This document shows positions 39,181 to 46,352 of a stretch of 64,000 nt of DNA, in pieces. The notes under the pieces were generated by a model. That model saw only the letters and a list, made by a program, of their open reading frames with translations. It did no database searches and was not told where the DNA came from. The stretch is from an uncultured Prevotella sp. (GTDB taxonomy: Bacteria; Bacteroidota; Bacteroidia; Bacteroidales; Bacteroidaceae). The stretch is taken from assembly GCA_900320905.1 (NCBI GenBank), contig ONTZ01000004.1, positions 78,896 through 142,895 on the forward strand. The letters run 5' to 3'. Within the stretch, counting starts at the first letter, position 1. The number at the start of each line of letters is the position of its first letter. The position numbers were made by a program, and so were the translations under genes.

Positions 39181-39272
39181 GCAGCCCTAGGATATTCTTG
39201 GCTGTCCTAGGCTGTCCTAGGTTTTCCTAGGATAGCCTAGGATTCCCTAGGATTGCTTAGGATTGCCTAGCC
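39167..39272. repeat. Right array of CCTAGG repeats with 10-bp period
   Basis: CTAG cores (CCTAGG or variants) occur at 39167, 39177, 39187, 39197 (variant CTTG), 39207, 39217, 39227, 39237, 39247, 39257 (variant TTAG) and 39267, with an exact 10-base step throughout. The array begins inside the last codons of the four-helix-bundle gene and ends at the stop codon of the convergent protease gene. Confidence 0.95.
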
Positions 39273-40468
39273 TATTTCTGATTATACTGCAGGGGCCAGA
39301 TGGAGCGGAGGGTAGTGAGGATGCCGATAGGCAGTCGGAGGGTAAACTCATACTCCTGATCCTTCACCCAGCGATAACTATTGAACTGATCAAATGTGAT
39401 GGGCTCTCCATCGACTTTCTCGATGATATAGTCGTGGCGGAAGCCGGCTTGCCAGGCCCTGCCCTGCTCCATCACCATCCCAATCATCGCCTTTCCATCC
39501 TTCTCAACGATAACAACATCCGGGCGGCGATTCGCCACAACACAGGATGTCTGTCCGTCGTAAGGCTGGAAGACCAGTTGTTTGCGGAAGGGATCGATGA
39601 TCATCGCACCGTATCGTAGCAGGGACGCGCCAATATGCGAACCGCCCTGAATAGTGGCGCAATGTACCTCCTGCAATATAAAGTCACCCCATCTCAGACT
39701 GTCAAGCGACAGCAGTATGATCTGATGTGAACGCTCACTTCCAAAGTGGCCTATGGCGTGACTGCCATAAGTAATGCCTTCTATCTGATGCTCCACAGAG
39801 GGGACGGATGCCTGCATCTGGGCAAAACGCTGTCCGTTGACGGCATAGAGCAACGGACTGCCCGAATCGAAAAGCGCCTCATCCTGAGTACCTACAAATG
39901 GGCATATATTAATATAAGGTACATGCCACTTCAGGCGATATTTGAGCGCCTCGCCTTGTTCCCTTCGGAAATACTTCTTGCGGTCTGTGAGGATCATCAC
40001 ACTGTTACGGGTGTCGATCTTCGCAGCCAGTCCACGATGAAAGAGAGCAAAGCCAATGATACCATCCTCGTCCTCACGGATCACCAGACGATGCATCCGC
40101 TGTACCTTGAAGCCACTGATGGTCAGACTGTCGAGGCGGAACGGAGGCAACTCCACCGTCGTCACCCGACGGCTCTGCCCTGCAGCATCCTCCGACTGGA
40201 TGAAACCCAGTACCTTCAGACCCTCAATGTCGACATCATCGTATATGACACCCTGACTGGCACCCGTATCGAGTTTGAAACGATACTGCCGCCCCTGTAT
40301 CGTGACGGGCAGGTATATCTGGCCCCGCTCGATCTCAATAGGAACGGTCATCACAAAGTTCTTCTGCGACAGGCGGAAATCCGTATCGTAGCGTTTCAAC
40401 TGAGACTGAGCCGTAGCACTGTTCCACAATGCTACGACCCAGAGGAGTATCGCCAGTCGTTTCAGCAT
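39272..40468 (-). CDS. Secreted bilobal aspartic protease-like protein with PDZ domain
   Basis: A 398-residue exported protein (signal peptide about 1-21, WNSATAQ). Two aspartic protease signatures are present: FKLDTGAS with Asp67 and ALFDSGSP with Asp201. Each is followed by the expected hydrophobic-Gly strand (GIIGFALF near 136-143 and HIGASLL near 270). Single-domain retropepsin-like proteins have one such motif, so this looks like a two-lobe pepsin-type arrangement in one chain. A PDZ domain covers about residues 305-385 (MIGMVMEQGRAWQAGFRHDYIIEKVDGEPI). It probably cleaves or binds periplasmic or surface peptides; the target is unknown. It is downstream of the lipoprotein at 40492 by 23 bases, and its stop abuts the right CCTAGG array. 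Confidence 0.8.
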   Translation of the reverse strand: MLKRLAILLWVVALWNSATAQSQLKRYDTDFRLSQKNFVMTVPIEIERGQIYLPVTIQGRQYRFKLDTGASQGVIYDDVDIEGLKVLGFIQSEDAAGQSRRVTTVELPPFRLDSLTISGFKVQRMHRLVIREDEDGIIGFALFHRGLAAKIDTRNSVMILTDRKKYFRREQGEALKYRLKWHVPYINICPFVGTQDEALFDSGSPLLYAVNGQRFAQMQASVPSVEHQIEGITYGSHAIGHFGSERSHQIILLSLDSLRWGDFILQEVHCATIQGGSHIGASLLRYGAMIIDPFRKQLVFQPYDGQTSCVVANRRPDVVIVEKDGKAMIGMVMEQGRAWQAGFRHDYIIEKVDGEPITFDQFNSYRWVKDQEYEFTLRLPIGILTTLRSIWPLQYNQK

Positions 40469-40491
40469 ACAACCATCCTACATGCGAAAGG

Positions 40492-41424
40492 CTATTTCTT
40501 GGTGATCATGAAACGGAAGTCGATGCCGCCACCGAAATCGCCGATGCGGTCATCCGACATTCCCATCATCTGATATTTCTTACCGTCCTTTTCCACCACA
40601 TAACTGCGCACTTTGTCGGCCTTCAGTTGCTCAGCAGTCATCTCCTTGCCGCTGAAAGTGTGATAGCATTTCACACCCTTGGCCTCAAAGACCTCAGCCA
40701 GTTTGTTGTGGATGGCATCCATATCGCCCTCAGCCAACTGATGGTCACCGAAGAAACTGACGGCAATCGTTCCGCCATTGGAGCCGCTACCCATCTTCAC
40801 CGAACGCACATTGGGGATACCGCCCAGGTCTTCAGCCTTGATGCCGAGTGCATCGAAGGAGCCTTCGCTCTCCACCTGATTCTTCAGCGGATTGAGCGAT
40901 ACGGAGAAGTTGTAGTCGATATAGTATTCCTCATCCCTCTCTACAACCTCAAAGGCAGGATTAGGCTCGTCGGCATAGTACTCGAAACTCATGGGAGTCT
41001 CGAAGTCGAAGCACAGCCTGAGCCGCATGTCGTTCTTCTCGCCAGGCAGATACAGTAGGGCATCAGAATCCCTGCGACCATTGTCGATGCGTTCCTGCGT
41101 ATATTTGGGCACACGGAAACCCTTCTCCTGCAGTTTCTTCACGTAGGCCTGCATCTCTTCCTTGGTCACACCGTTATAATCTACCTGATACTGGTAGGAA
41201 TTGTCGTTGGAGTCAAAGTTCGTAAACACGATGCGTCCCTTCGTCTCAATCTCAGGGATGCCGTACTTGTCGTAGATGGATGCGGGCCACTTGCCGTCAG
41301 CCAGGCCACTGGCACTGCTGCTACCAGATTCGTCACTACTTGAACTGCTACTGCCGCTCTTTCCACCGCAGGCCGTCAGTGCGAGGGCTGCGATACACAT
41401 CAATACAAAACTCAGTTTCTTCAT
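40492..41424 (-). CDS. Lipoprotein of unknown function
   Basis: A 310-residue lipoprotein: MKKLSFVLMCIAALALTAC gives a lipid cysteine at 19, followed by a Ser/Gly-rich tether (residues 20-40). The rest contains two similar-sized alpha/beta parts (VTKEEMQAYVKKLQEKGFRVP; HNKLAEVFEAKGVKCYHTFSG) and several short beta strands. I recognise no named family and propose no function. It lies between an OmpA-family gene and the aspartic protease-PDZ gene, all on the minus strand. A hairpin sits between it and the OmpA gene, so its transcription may depend on read-through or on a weak promoter I cannot see. Confidence 0.7.
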   Translation of the reverse strand: MKKLSFVLMCIAALALTACGGKSGSSSSSSDESGSSSASGLADGKWPASIYDKYGIPEIETKGRIVFTNFDSNDNSYQYQVDYNGVTKEEMQAYVKKLQEKGFRVPKYTQERIDNGRRDSDALLYLPGEKNDMRLRLCFDFETPMSFEYYADEPNPAFEVVERDEEYYIDYNFSVSLNPLKNQVESEGSFDALGIKAEDLGGIPNVRSVKMGSGSNGGTIAVSFFGDHQLAEGDMDAIHNKLAEVFEAKGVKCYHTFSGKEMTAEQLKADKVRSYVVEKDGKKYQMMGMSDDRIGDFGGGIDFRFMITKK

Positions 41425-41454
41425 AATTTGTTGGTTAGGGGTTAAAATTCAGGC

Positions 41455-41489
41455 AATAATCCCCGTCAGGAGATCTGGCGGGGATTATT
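41455..41489 (-). terminator. Hairpin after the OmpA-family gene
   Basis: AATAATCCCCG pairs with CGGGGATTATT across a 13-base loop, 11 bases after the OmpA stop codon. The T-rich tail is short, so it may terminate only partly before the downstream lipoprotein gene. Confidence 0.65.
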
Positions 41490-41499
41490 TAAATAACTA

Positions 41500-42822
41500 T
41501 TACTTCTTGATAAACTCCACGCGACGGTTCTTGGCGCGGCCCTCGTCGGTCTTATTGTCTGCGACGGGCTCGTGCGAGCCCTTACCCACAGCACGGAGGT
41601 TGAAGCCATCCACGCCTAAGCCTTCGAGAGCCTTTACCACGGCCTCAGCACGCTGCTGCGACAGGGGATCGTTCACAGCGTCGGAGCCCTGATTGTCGGT
41701 ATGGCCCTGCACCTCGAAGCGAACGCTGGGGTTCTTCTTCATATACTCAGCCACCTTCTGGATCTCCTCCATCGACTCGGGCTTCAGCGTAGCCTTAGCC
41801 GTCTCAAAGAGGATGTTGTTCGTCACGAACTTACCCGTCTCGGCAATGGCCTTCTCAACGGCAGCCACCTTAGCGTCGATGTCTGTGGCATTGCGCTCAT
41901 AGAGATCAACGGCACCTTTGGCGATCACCACATTCTTTATATAGACAGGACTGGTACCACCACTGGCGAACCATGTCACCCATCCTGCACCAGGCTTTGC
42001 ATTCGGCACATTGATCTGACGTTTGCCATCGACATAGAATTTGATGGCACGCTTGTTGAACGAGAGGGCAAAGTGATGCCAGCGACCATCATTATTAGTT
42101 GTAGTTTCTGCAGAAGTTGCGTGTCCATCTTTACTATTGAAAGAAGGCTCAGAGGTTAGACAATAAGTACAATCGTATGCTTGTTTATCATGACAAGTAT
42201 TATATGTAACAGTAAACAACTCATTGTCGCGAGGCGATTTTTCGTGCATGATATCAAGTTCTATCGAAGCGCAGCCATCCTTTTTTCTGTCGTCATACAG
42301 CATGTCGTACTCAATGGTAAACACATCGCCTAAGTAGTTCTTGATGCCTCCCTTGACAAGCGGAGCAATCCAGGAATCACGCTGGTCCATCTCGATACAC
42401 TTTGCGCCATTGATACTGGCCACCTCGGCACTACCTCTGACGAGATCCCACTTGGAGGGGAACTCACCAATCTGCTCACCAGCGAGGTCATCCTCGAACA
42501 TCACTACTGAGCCACGCACGAAGTCGCTCTTGACATTCTTGGTGTCGTTCTTGTAGTCATCAACAGCAGCCTCGTCCTCGTCGTCGTCCGCATCGTTGCT
42601 CTTGGAACTCTTCGACTTCTTGCTGGACTTCTTTCCGTCGAGGACTTCGTCCATCGCATCGTCGGTGGTACGTTCCACCTTACTCTCCACCTTGCGCTCC
42701 ACAGCATTCTCAGCGGCTTTTACCGCTCTATCCTTCAGTCTGTTCAGGAATCCCTGAGCATTCACGTTCACTGCGAAGGCCACCAGCACCACAAGCATTA
42801 AAACAACTCTTTTCATAATCAA
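41500..42822 (-). CDS. OmpA-family protein with lectin-like (LamG-type) domain
   Basis: A 440-residue exported protein; the start may be Met1 or Met3 (MKRVVLMLVVLVAFAVNVNAQ). After the signal peptide comes a charged, probably helical region (KSSKKSKSSKSNDADDDEDEAA, about 65-90). A jelly-roll domain follows at about 100-310 (FEDDLAGEQIGEFPSKWDLVRGSAEV, WHHFALSFNKRAIKFYVDGKR), as in LamG/concanavalin folds. The C-terminal 110 residues are the peptidoglycan-binding OmpA domain (NNILFETAKATLKPESMEEI, VQGHTDNQGSDAVNDPLSQQRAEAV, NRRVEF). It would bridge peptidoglycan and a periplasmic or outer-membrane ligand. A consensus promoter lies just upstream. Confidence 0.85.
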   Translation of the reverse strand: MIMKRVVLMLVVLVAFAVNVNAQGFLNRLKDRAVKAAENAVERKVESKVERTTDDAMDEVLDGKKSSKKSKSSKSNDADDDEDEAAVDDYKNDTKNVKSDFVRGSVVMFEDDLAGEQIGEFPSKWDLVRGSAEVASINGAKCIEMDQRDSWIAPLVKGGIKNYLGDVFTIEYDMLYDDRKKDGCASIELDIMHEKSPRDNELFTVTYNTCHDKQAYDCTYCLTSEPSFNSKDGHATSAETTTNNDGRWHHFALSFNKRAIKFYVDGKRQINVPNAKPGAGWVTWFASGGTSPVYIKNVVIAKGAVDLYERNATDIDAKVAAVEKAIAETGKFVTNNILFETAKATLKPESMEEIQKVAEYMKKNPSVRFEVQGHTDNQGSDAVNDPLSQQRAEAVVKALEGLGVDGFNLRAVGKGSHEPVADNKTDEGRAKNRRVEFIKK

Positions 42823-42857
42823 ATCTGTTTAATGGTGAAAAATATATTTATCGGGGA

Positions 42858-42889
42858 CAAAGATACGGATAATATTTGAAAGTTCCAAA
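42858..42889 (-). promoter_or_regulatory. Bacteroidetes promoter for the OmpA-family gene
   Basis: On the minus strand TTTG (42889-42886), a 20-base spacer and TATCTTTG (42865-42858), 36 bases before the start codon. Confidence 0.78.
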
Positions 42890-42931
42890 CAATTTACTAT
42901 CTATTTTTCAAAACAGGGCGAAACGGCACAA

Positions 42932-42962
42932 AAAAGGCCTTGCAATGGAATCACTGCAAGGC
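42932..42962 (-). terminator. Terminator after the small beta-barrel gene
   Basis: On the minus strand GCCTTGCA pairs with TGCAAGGC around a 10-base loop and is followed by CTTTTTTG. It is about 30 bases past the stop at 42991. Confidence 0.85.
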
Positions 42963-42990
42963 TCTCTGTTTTTCAGCAAATCGCTCGGAT

Positions 42991-43500
42991 TTAGAAAGCG
43001 TAGGCGATACCTGCCTGGATGACAGGACCGTCGTATTTCATCTCAATGCCTTGCTTTGTCTTCTTGTTGCGCTGATACTTAGCGTCGAGATTTACCTTCA
43101 CGTTGTCGGTCAGGAAATACTCGATACCGGCACCAACCTGAAAACCAAAGATGGACTGCTGCTTACCAAAAATATCCTTTATGGCACTTCCGTGGGTGAT
43201 GCCAATGTTTGCACCGGCAAGGGGATAAACCTTCACCTTGTCGGCAACGGGAATCAGATACTGCAGGCTCAGGTCGATATCCATCACACCAGCATCGTCC
43301 TTCTTGAACCAGAAGTTGTAGGCAGCCTCAGCACGGAGGTTCTCAACAAACTCATACTGCAGTTTTGCACCTACTCCGAAGGGATTGTAGTGATTGCCAT
43401 AAAGGGCAACACCAGCATTAGCACCGATAGCAAACTGTCCCTGAGCAAATGCGCCGACGCTCATGAGCATCATGGCGGCAATCATCATTAACTTTTTCAT
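42991..43500 (-). CDS. Small outer-membrane beta-barrel protein
   Basis: A 169-residue exported protein. I start at MKKLMMIAAMMLMSVGAFAQ (43500), a clear signal peptide; the frame extends 46 codons upstream but through the likely promoter. The mature part alternates polar and hydrophobic residues in strands (FAIGANAGVALYG, VGAKLQYEFVENLRAEAAYNFWF, IDLSLQYLIPVADKVKVYPLAGANIG, FQVGAGIEYFLTDNVKVNLDAKYQ) and ends in a strand with terminal Phe (GPVIQAGIAYAF), the outer-membrane insertion signal. This is the porin/OprF-like eight-stranded type. Its role is unknown; such proteins often stabilise the envelope. Confidence 0.8.
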   Translation of the reverse strand: MKKLMMIAAMMLMSVGAFAQGQFAIGANAGVALYGNHYNPFGVGAKLQYEFVENLRAEAAYNFWFKKDDAGVMDIDLSLQYLIPVADKVKVYPLAGANIGITHGSAIKDIFGKQQSIFGFQVGAGIEYFLTDNVKVNLDAKYQRNKKTKQGIEMKYDGPVIQAGIAYAF

Positions 43501-43559
43501 ACTCAATAAATTTAAAAAAATAAATAATAGAATTATACAAATATTAATATTACTGGGTG

Positions 43560-43567
43560 CAAATATA
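43560..43567 (-). promoter_or_regulatory. -7 box for the small beta-barrel gene
   Basis: On the minus strand TATATTTG (TAnnTTTG), 60 bases before the start at 43500. No clear -33 element. Confidence 0.5.
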
Positions 43568-43648
43568 AATAAATTTTTAATAACTGCTTCTATTCTGGTC
43601 GATTTTATAAGATTTTTTAAGATTTGCTGAGCGGACATACTATAAAAT

Positions 43649-43673
43649 GAGCCTCGGCGGACTGCTGAGGCTC
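43649..43673 (-). terminator. Terminator retained after the GH3 remnant
   Basis: GAGCCTC pairs with GAGGCTC on the minus strand and is followed by ATTTTAT. It lies 7 bases beyond the stop codon of the GH3 fragment. Confidence 0.65.
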
Positions 43674-43679
43674 GTTTGC

Positions 43680-44015
43680 TTATAGAGTGACGGTGAGCCG
43701 TTTCAGGTCCTTGTCCTGCGAACTGGTACCGTAGAGGATCTCGTACTGGCCAGACTTGGTGCGCATGGTGTTGGTCTGGGGATCCCAGAACTCGAAACTC
43801 TTCGGGGTGAGTCGGAGCGTGGCCGTGACGGTCTGGCCGGCCTTCACGCTGACGCGCTCGAAGGCACGGAGGCTCTTCAGCGGGCCCTCCTTGTCGGAGA
43901 GATCGCGGATGTAGAGTTGCAGAGTCTCGCTGCCGTCACGCCTGCCGGTGTTCGTCACGGGGATGTTAAGGATGAACGCGGAAGTCTCGGAGCCTTTGGT
44001 GAGGTGCGCCGACAA
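43680..44015 (-). pseudogene. C-terminal remnant of a GH3 glycosidase
   Basis: The 111 residues correspond to the final fibronectin-III-like domain of GH3 enzymes and closely match the end of the intact GH3 at 46873-49461: GPLKSLRAFERVSVKAGQTV against GPLKSLRAFERVDVKAGQTV, then SFEFWD and YEILYGTSSQDK against YEILIGTSSQDK. The catalytic barrel, second domain and signal peptide are absent. The similarity fades at about 44000-44015, where the sequence changes to AT-rich DNA with direct repeats. The stop codon and terminator are intact, so this is the 3' end of a once complete gene, probably a duplicate of the nearby GH3 cut by a deletion or insertion event. Confidence 0.85.
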
Positions 44016-44078
44016 AAGATATTATTTAACACTATCCCTTAAATTTTAAACTACAGCGGTGTGAGCCGTGGGGTGATG

Positions 44079-44106
44079 AAGGCCACCAGTAATGGCGGCA
44101 GAGCCA
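44079..44106. repeat. Direct repeat, copy A
   Basis: AAGGCCACCAGTAATGGCGG followed by CAGAGCCA. It matches copy B at 44277-44303 except for one extra G. The copies are 198 bases apart. Confidence 0.85.
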
Positions 44107-44178
44107 GAACGCCCCTTTTTCTATTTTTCCTTTATTATTTATTGGTGTCCGATAAATCTTAAATAATTCGCCGAAAAT

Positions 44179-44209
44179 TTTGCACTTTCGTTTTTTTTAT
44201 CTATTTTTG
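44179..44209 (+). promoter_or_regulatory. Bacteroidetes promoter for the condensation-fold gene
   Basis: TTTG (44179-44182), a 19-base spacer and TATTTTTG (44202-44209) match the consensus. The start codon is 124 bases downstream, after direct repeat copy B. Confidence 0.7.
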
Positions 44210-44276
44210 CAAACGAAAAATGAAGTGTGGAGACGGAGAATTCACGATAACAATTAAAGACAGGATCGTTGAAGGT

Positions 44277-44303
44277 AAGGCCACCAGTAATGCGGCAGAG
44301 CCA
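44277..44303. repeat. Direct repeat, copy B
   Basis: AAGGCCACCAGTAATGCGGC followed by AGAGCCA, one base shorter than copy A. It lies in the leader of the gene starting at 44333. Confidence 0.85.
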
Positions 44304-44332
44304 ACCTCTGTCTGATAGAAGGAACCACAGTT

Positions 44333-45712
44333 ATGAGTTATAATAAAGGAAAAAAACTGCTTTCTGAGCGATTCTACTTGACATGGGCTGGAGAACAGAT
44401 GTTCTGGACAGTCAGAATGACACTGAAGATGAGGGGTCCTGTTGACGGCGATTTATTGCGTCAGGCAGTAGAATCAACGCGCCAGCGTTATCCATATTAT
44501 CAAGTGAAACTCGGCATTAGAAAAGATACTGAAGGTACGGAATATTTCGTGTACGAAGACAACAGTGAGCCGTGGGTGGTAAACGAAGGGGAAGAACCAG
44601 TGAGACTGATTGGCCCAGAGTCGAACAACCATCTGCTGGCATTCTGTTATTGGGACAAGTACATCGCATTAGATTTCTTCCACTGCCTGACCGACGGCAC
44701 AGGAGCCTACAACATCCTCCGCACCTTGCTTTACGAATATTCTCGCCGCCGCTATGATGCGACGCTGAGTCGTGAAAGAATAACATTGCCAAAGGGTGTT
44801 CATGTGGAGCGTATTCTTACACCTGAAGGAATGAATATGGCGAACATTCGTGTGGCTGGCGACACTATCAGCCCTAAGGAATGGGAAGACCCTGCAGCAC
44901 AGGCTAAGCCCGACCACCTGGACCCGCTGCCCCTTCCGGAACGGCCGCGCTGCATCAATCTATCGACACAGGCCAAGACAACGGTAAACGAGGCTGTGGA
45001 AACCATCAACATTCTTGTTGAAGAGCAAGAGATGATGAAGTATGTGTCCTCAGGCGACACTTCGCCTGCTACGCTCGTGTCGTTATTGCTTACCCGTGCC
45101 ATTGCCCGTTTGCATCCAGACACGACGGAAGGTGTGCCGATGGTGGCACTGGCCATCAACCAGCGTCCTGCCCTTGGCTGTCCGCAGGCCGGCCAAACAC
45201 TGGCATCAGCACTCCGCCTGACCCTGAACGATGAGATGCGAGGGATGGATCTTGATACGCAGAAGACCATATTCCGAGGCATGGTGGCTCTACAGTCGAA
45301 CGCAGACAATGTCATTGAGAATTTCTGGCAAACTCAGAATACACAAGACATGTTCGAAAAAATTTCCACCCTTGAGGAACGCCATCAGGCAATGGCCAAA
45401 GCCTATAGTGTCGTAACATCAGCAGCCACAACCTGTGTCAGTTACGTCGGCAAAGCCAATCTGGGTGCAGCCGAACAATACGTCAGCGAGATGTACACAG
45501 AGGCCTATACGCCGTATGCCCTCACCATTGAGATGAGTGCCGTGGGCGGCACCTTCTGTATCAGCCTGATGCAGCGGTTTACTGATGACACGTATCTCGA
45601 CGCTTTCTTAGACGAATTCAGACAGATAGGCATGGCCTATCGTATTGCTACGCGCCATCCGATGATAGTGGCACCCATAGCAGACTATCGGGCGTATAGG
45701 AGCAATAACTAA
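44333..45712 (+). CDS. Condensation/acyltransferase-fold protein (alcohol acetyltransferase-like)
   Basis: A 459-residue soluble protein without a signal peptide. FFHCLTDGTGAYNIL (about residues 121-135) carries an HxxxDG catalytic motif of the chloramphenicol acetyltransferase/condensation-domain fold, with His123 as the likely base. The family's first His of HHxxxDG is Phe here. N-terminal SERFYLTWAGEQMFWTVRMTLKMRGPVDGDLLRQAVESTRQRYPYYQVKL fits the start of such domains, and the second half has the matching bridge region. Relatives transfer acyl groups to alcohols, amines or carrier-bound peptides. No adenylation or carrier-protein gene is nearby, so the substrates are unknown. It is transcribed alone from a consensus promoter and followed by a hairpin. 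Confidence 0.7.
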   Translation: MSYNKGKKLLSERFYLTWAGEQMFWTVRMTLKMRGPVDGDLLRQAVESTRQRYPYYQVKLGIRKDTEGTEYFVYEDNSEPWVVNEGEEPVRLIGPESNNHLLAFCYWDKYIALDFFHCLTDGTGAYNILRTLLYEYSRRRYDATLSRERITLPKGVHVERILTPEGMNMANIRVAGDTISPKEWEDPAAQAKPDHLDPLPLPERPRCINLSTQAKTTVNEAVETINILVEEQEMMKYVSSGDTSPATLVSLLLTRAIARLHPDTTEGVPMVALAINQRPALGCPQAGQTLASALRLTLNDEMRGMDLDTQKTIFRGMVALQSNADNVIENFWQTQNTQDMFEKISTLEERHQAMAKAYSVVTSAATTCVSYVGKANLGAAEQYVSEMYTEAYTPYALTIEMSAVGGTFCISLMQRFTDDTYLDAFLDEFRQIGMAYRIATRHPMIVAPIADYRAYRSNN

Positions 45713-45747
45713 AGTGTAACAGAGTCCCTCCTGTTACCCATGCCCCC

Positions 45748-45790
45748 CCGATCCTCCTAAGGTGAAAAGGGATGGCGAGGATTGGCTTTT
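45748..45790 (+). terminator. Probable terminator after the condensation-fold gene
   Basis: CCGATCCTC pairs with GAGGATTGG (one G-U pair) across a 20-base loop, followed by CTTTTC. Confidence 0.5.
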
Positions 45791-45801
45791 CTGCAGAAAA
45801 A

Positions 45802-45833
45802 TTTGGTCGTTTAGTTTATTTTTCCTAACTTTG
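45802..45833 (+). promoter_or_regulatory. Bacteroidetes promoter for the dockerin-protein gene
   Basis: TTTG (45802-45805), a 20-base spacer and TAACTTTG (45826-45833), 39 bases before the start. Confidence 0.8.
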
Positions 45834-45871
45834 CAATCAACAAACCAAGTAAGCTATAAAATTATGGAATT

Positions 45872-46303
45872 ATGAAGAGGAAAAAAGTACCAATCCGCAA
45901 ACTACTGTTGTCTTCTTTGTTTGCCTTGACATTGCCTGTTCAGGCTGCAGACGTGAGGACAGTGACGCTCATGGTGAATGGGGAACCATTGGTCATCCCG
46001 CTGAATCAGAATCCCGTCATCACCTACTCTAACGATGCACTTCACATCACTACCAGCGAGTCATCGACTCCTATTGATGTGCCAGTCAGTGAGATTACCG
46101 CCTTTGACTTCAAGGGAGCACCCAGTAAGGCCGATGCCAATGCTGACAATGCTGTGAACGCTGCCGACATTGTGGAGTTGGTGTATGCCATGATGGGTAA
46201 ACCGAGTGACAGGTTTGAGCAGGCGGCGGCTGACGTGAACGGCGATGGGGTGGTCAATACCGCCGATATCGTGGAGATCGTCAACATGCTCATAAAACAA
46301 TAA
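45872..46303 (+). CDS. Small secreted protein with C-terminal dockerin-like domain
   Basis: A 143-residue exported protein: signal peptide about 1-25 (LLLSSLFALTLPVQA). A short beta module (about 28-80, VTLMVNGEPLVIPLNQNPVITYSNDALHIT) is followed by a type I dockerin-like domain: DANADNAVNAADIVELVYAMM (88-108) and DVNGDGVVNTADIVEIVNMLI (121-141), two 22-residue calcium-binding F-hand units with Asp/Asn ligands. The first loop has Ala where the second has Gly. In cellulosome bacteria dockerins dock to cohesins; in Bacteroidales they occur at the ends of secreted proteins with no known cohesin. No cohesin is seen in this window. The next gene encodes a protein with a similar N-terminal beta module, 49 bases downstream. 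Confidence 0.85.
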   Translation: MKRKKVPIRKLLLSSLFALTLPVQAADVRTVTLMVNGEPLVIPLNQNPVITYSNDALHITTSESSTPIDVPVSEITAFDFKGAPSKADANADNAVNAADIVELVYAMMGKPSDRFEQAAADVNGDGVVNTADIVEIVNMLIKQ

Positions 46304-46352
46304 ACGAGACAATTATTCATTCAGTTAACAATATCTTTAAACAAACATAATT

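Larger units (their letters stand above)
44016..44332. other. Scar region with direct repeat and insertion-sequence-like end
   Basis: No gene is visible. The stretch contains two copies of a 27-28-base direct repeat, the sequence TGGTGTCCGATAAATC near 44142-44157 (similar to insertion-sequence end sequences I remember from Bacteroidales, unverified) and a good plus-strand promoter. With the truncated GH3 to its left, it looks like the trace of a past insertion or deletion. Confidence 0.55.

Noticed and set aside
38397-39272. CCTAGG arrays as a minisatellite with no meaning
   Set aside because: The exact 10-base step on both sides of one gene, with variable bases between, and a further copy in GH95 make a simple slippage tract less likely. 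Kept as a finding.
44333-45712. Nonribosomal peptide synthetase fragment
   Set aside because: The protein is of normal length for a stand-alone acyltransferase fold and has no adenylation or carrier domain beside it.
45872-46303. Evidence for a cellulosome
   Set aside because: One dockerin-like protein without cohesin, scaffoldin or dockerin-bearing enzymes in the window is not enough.
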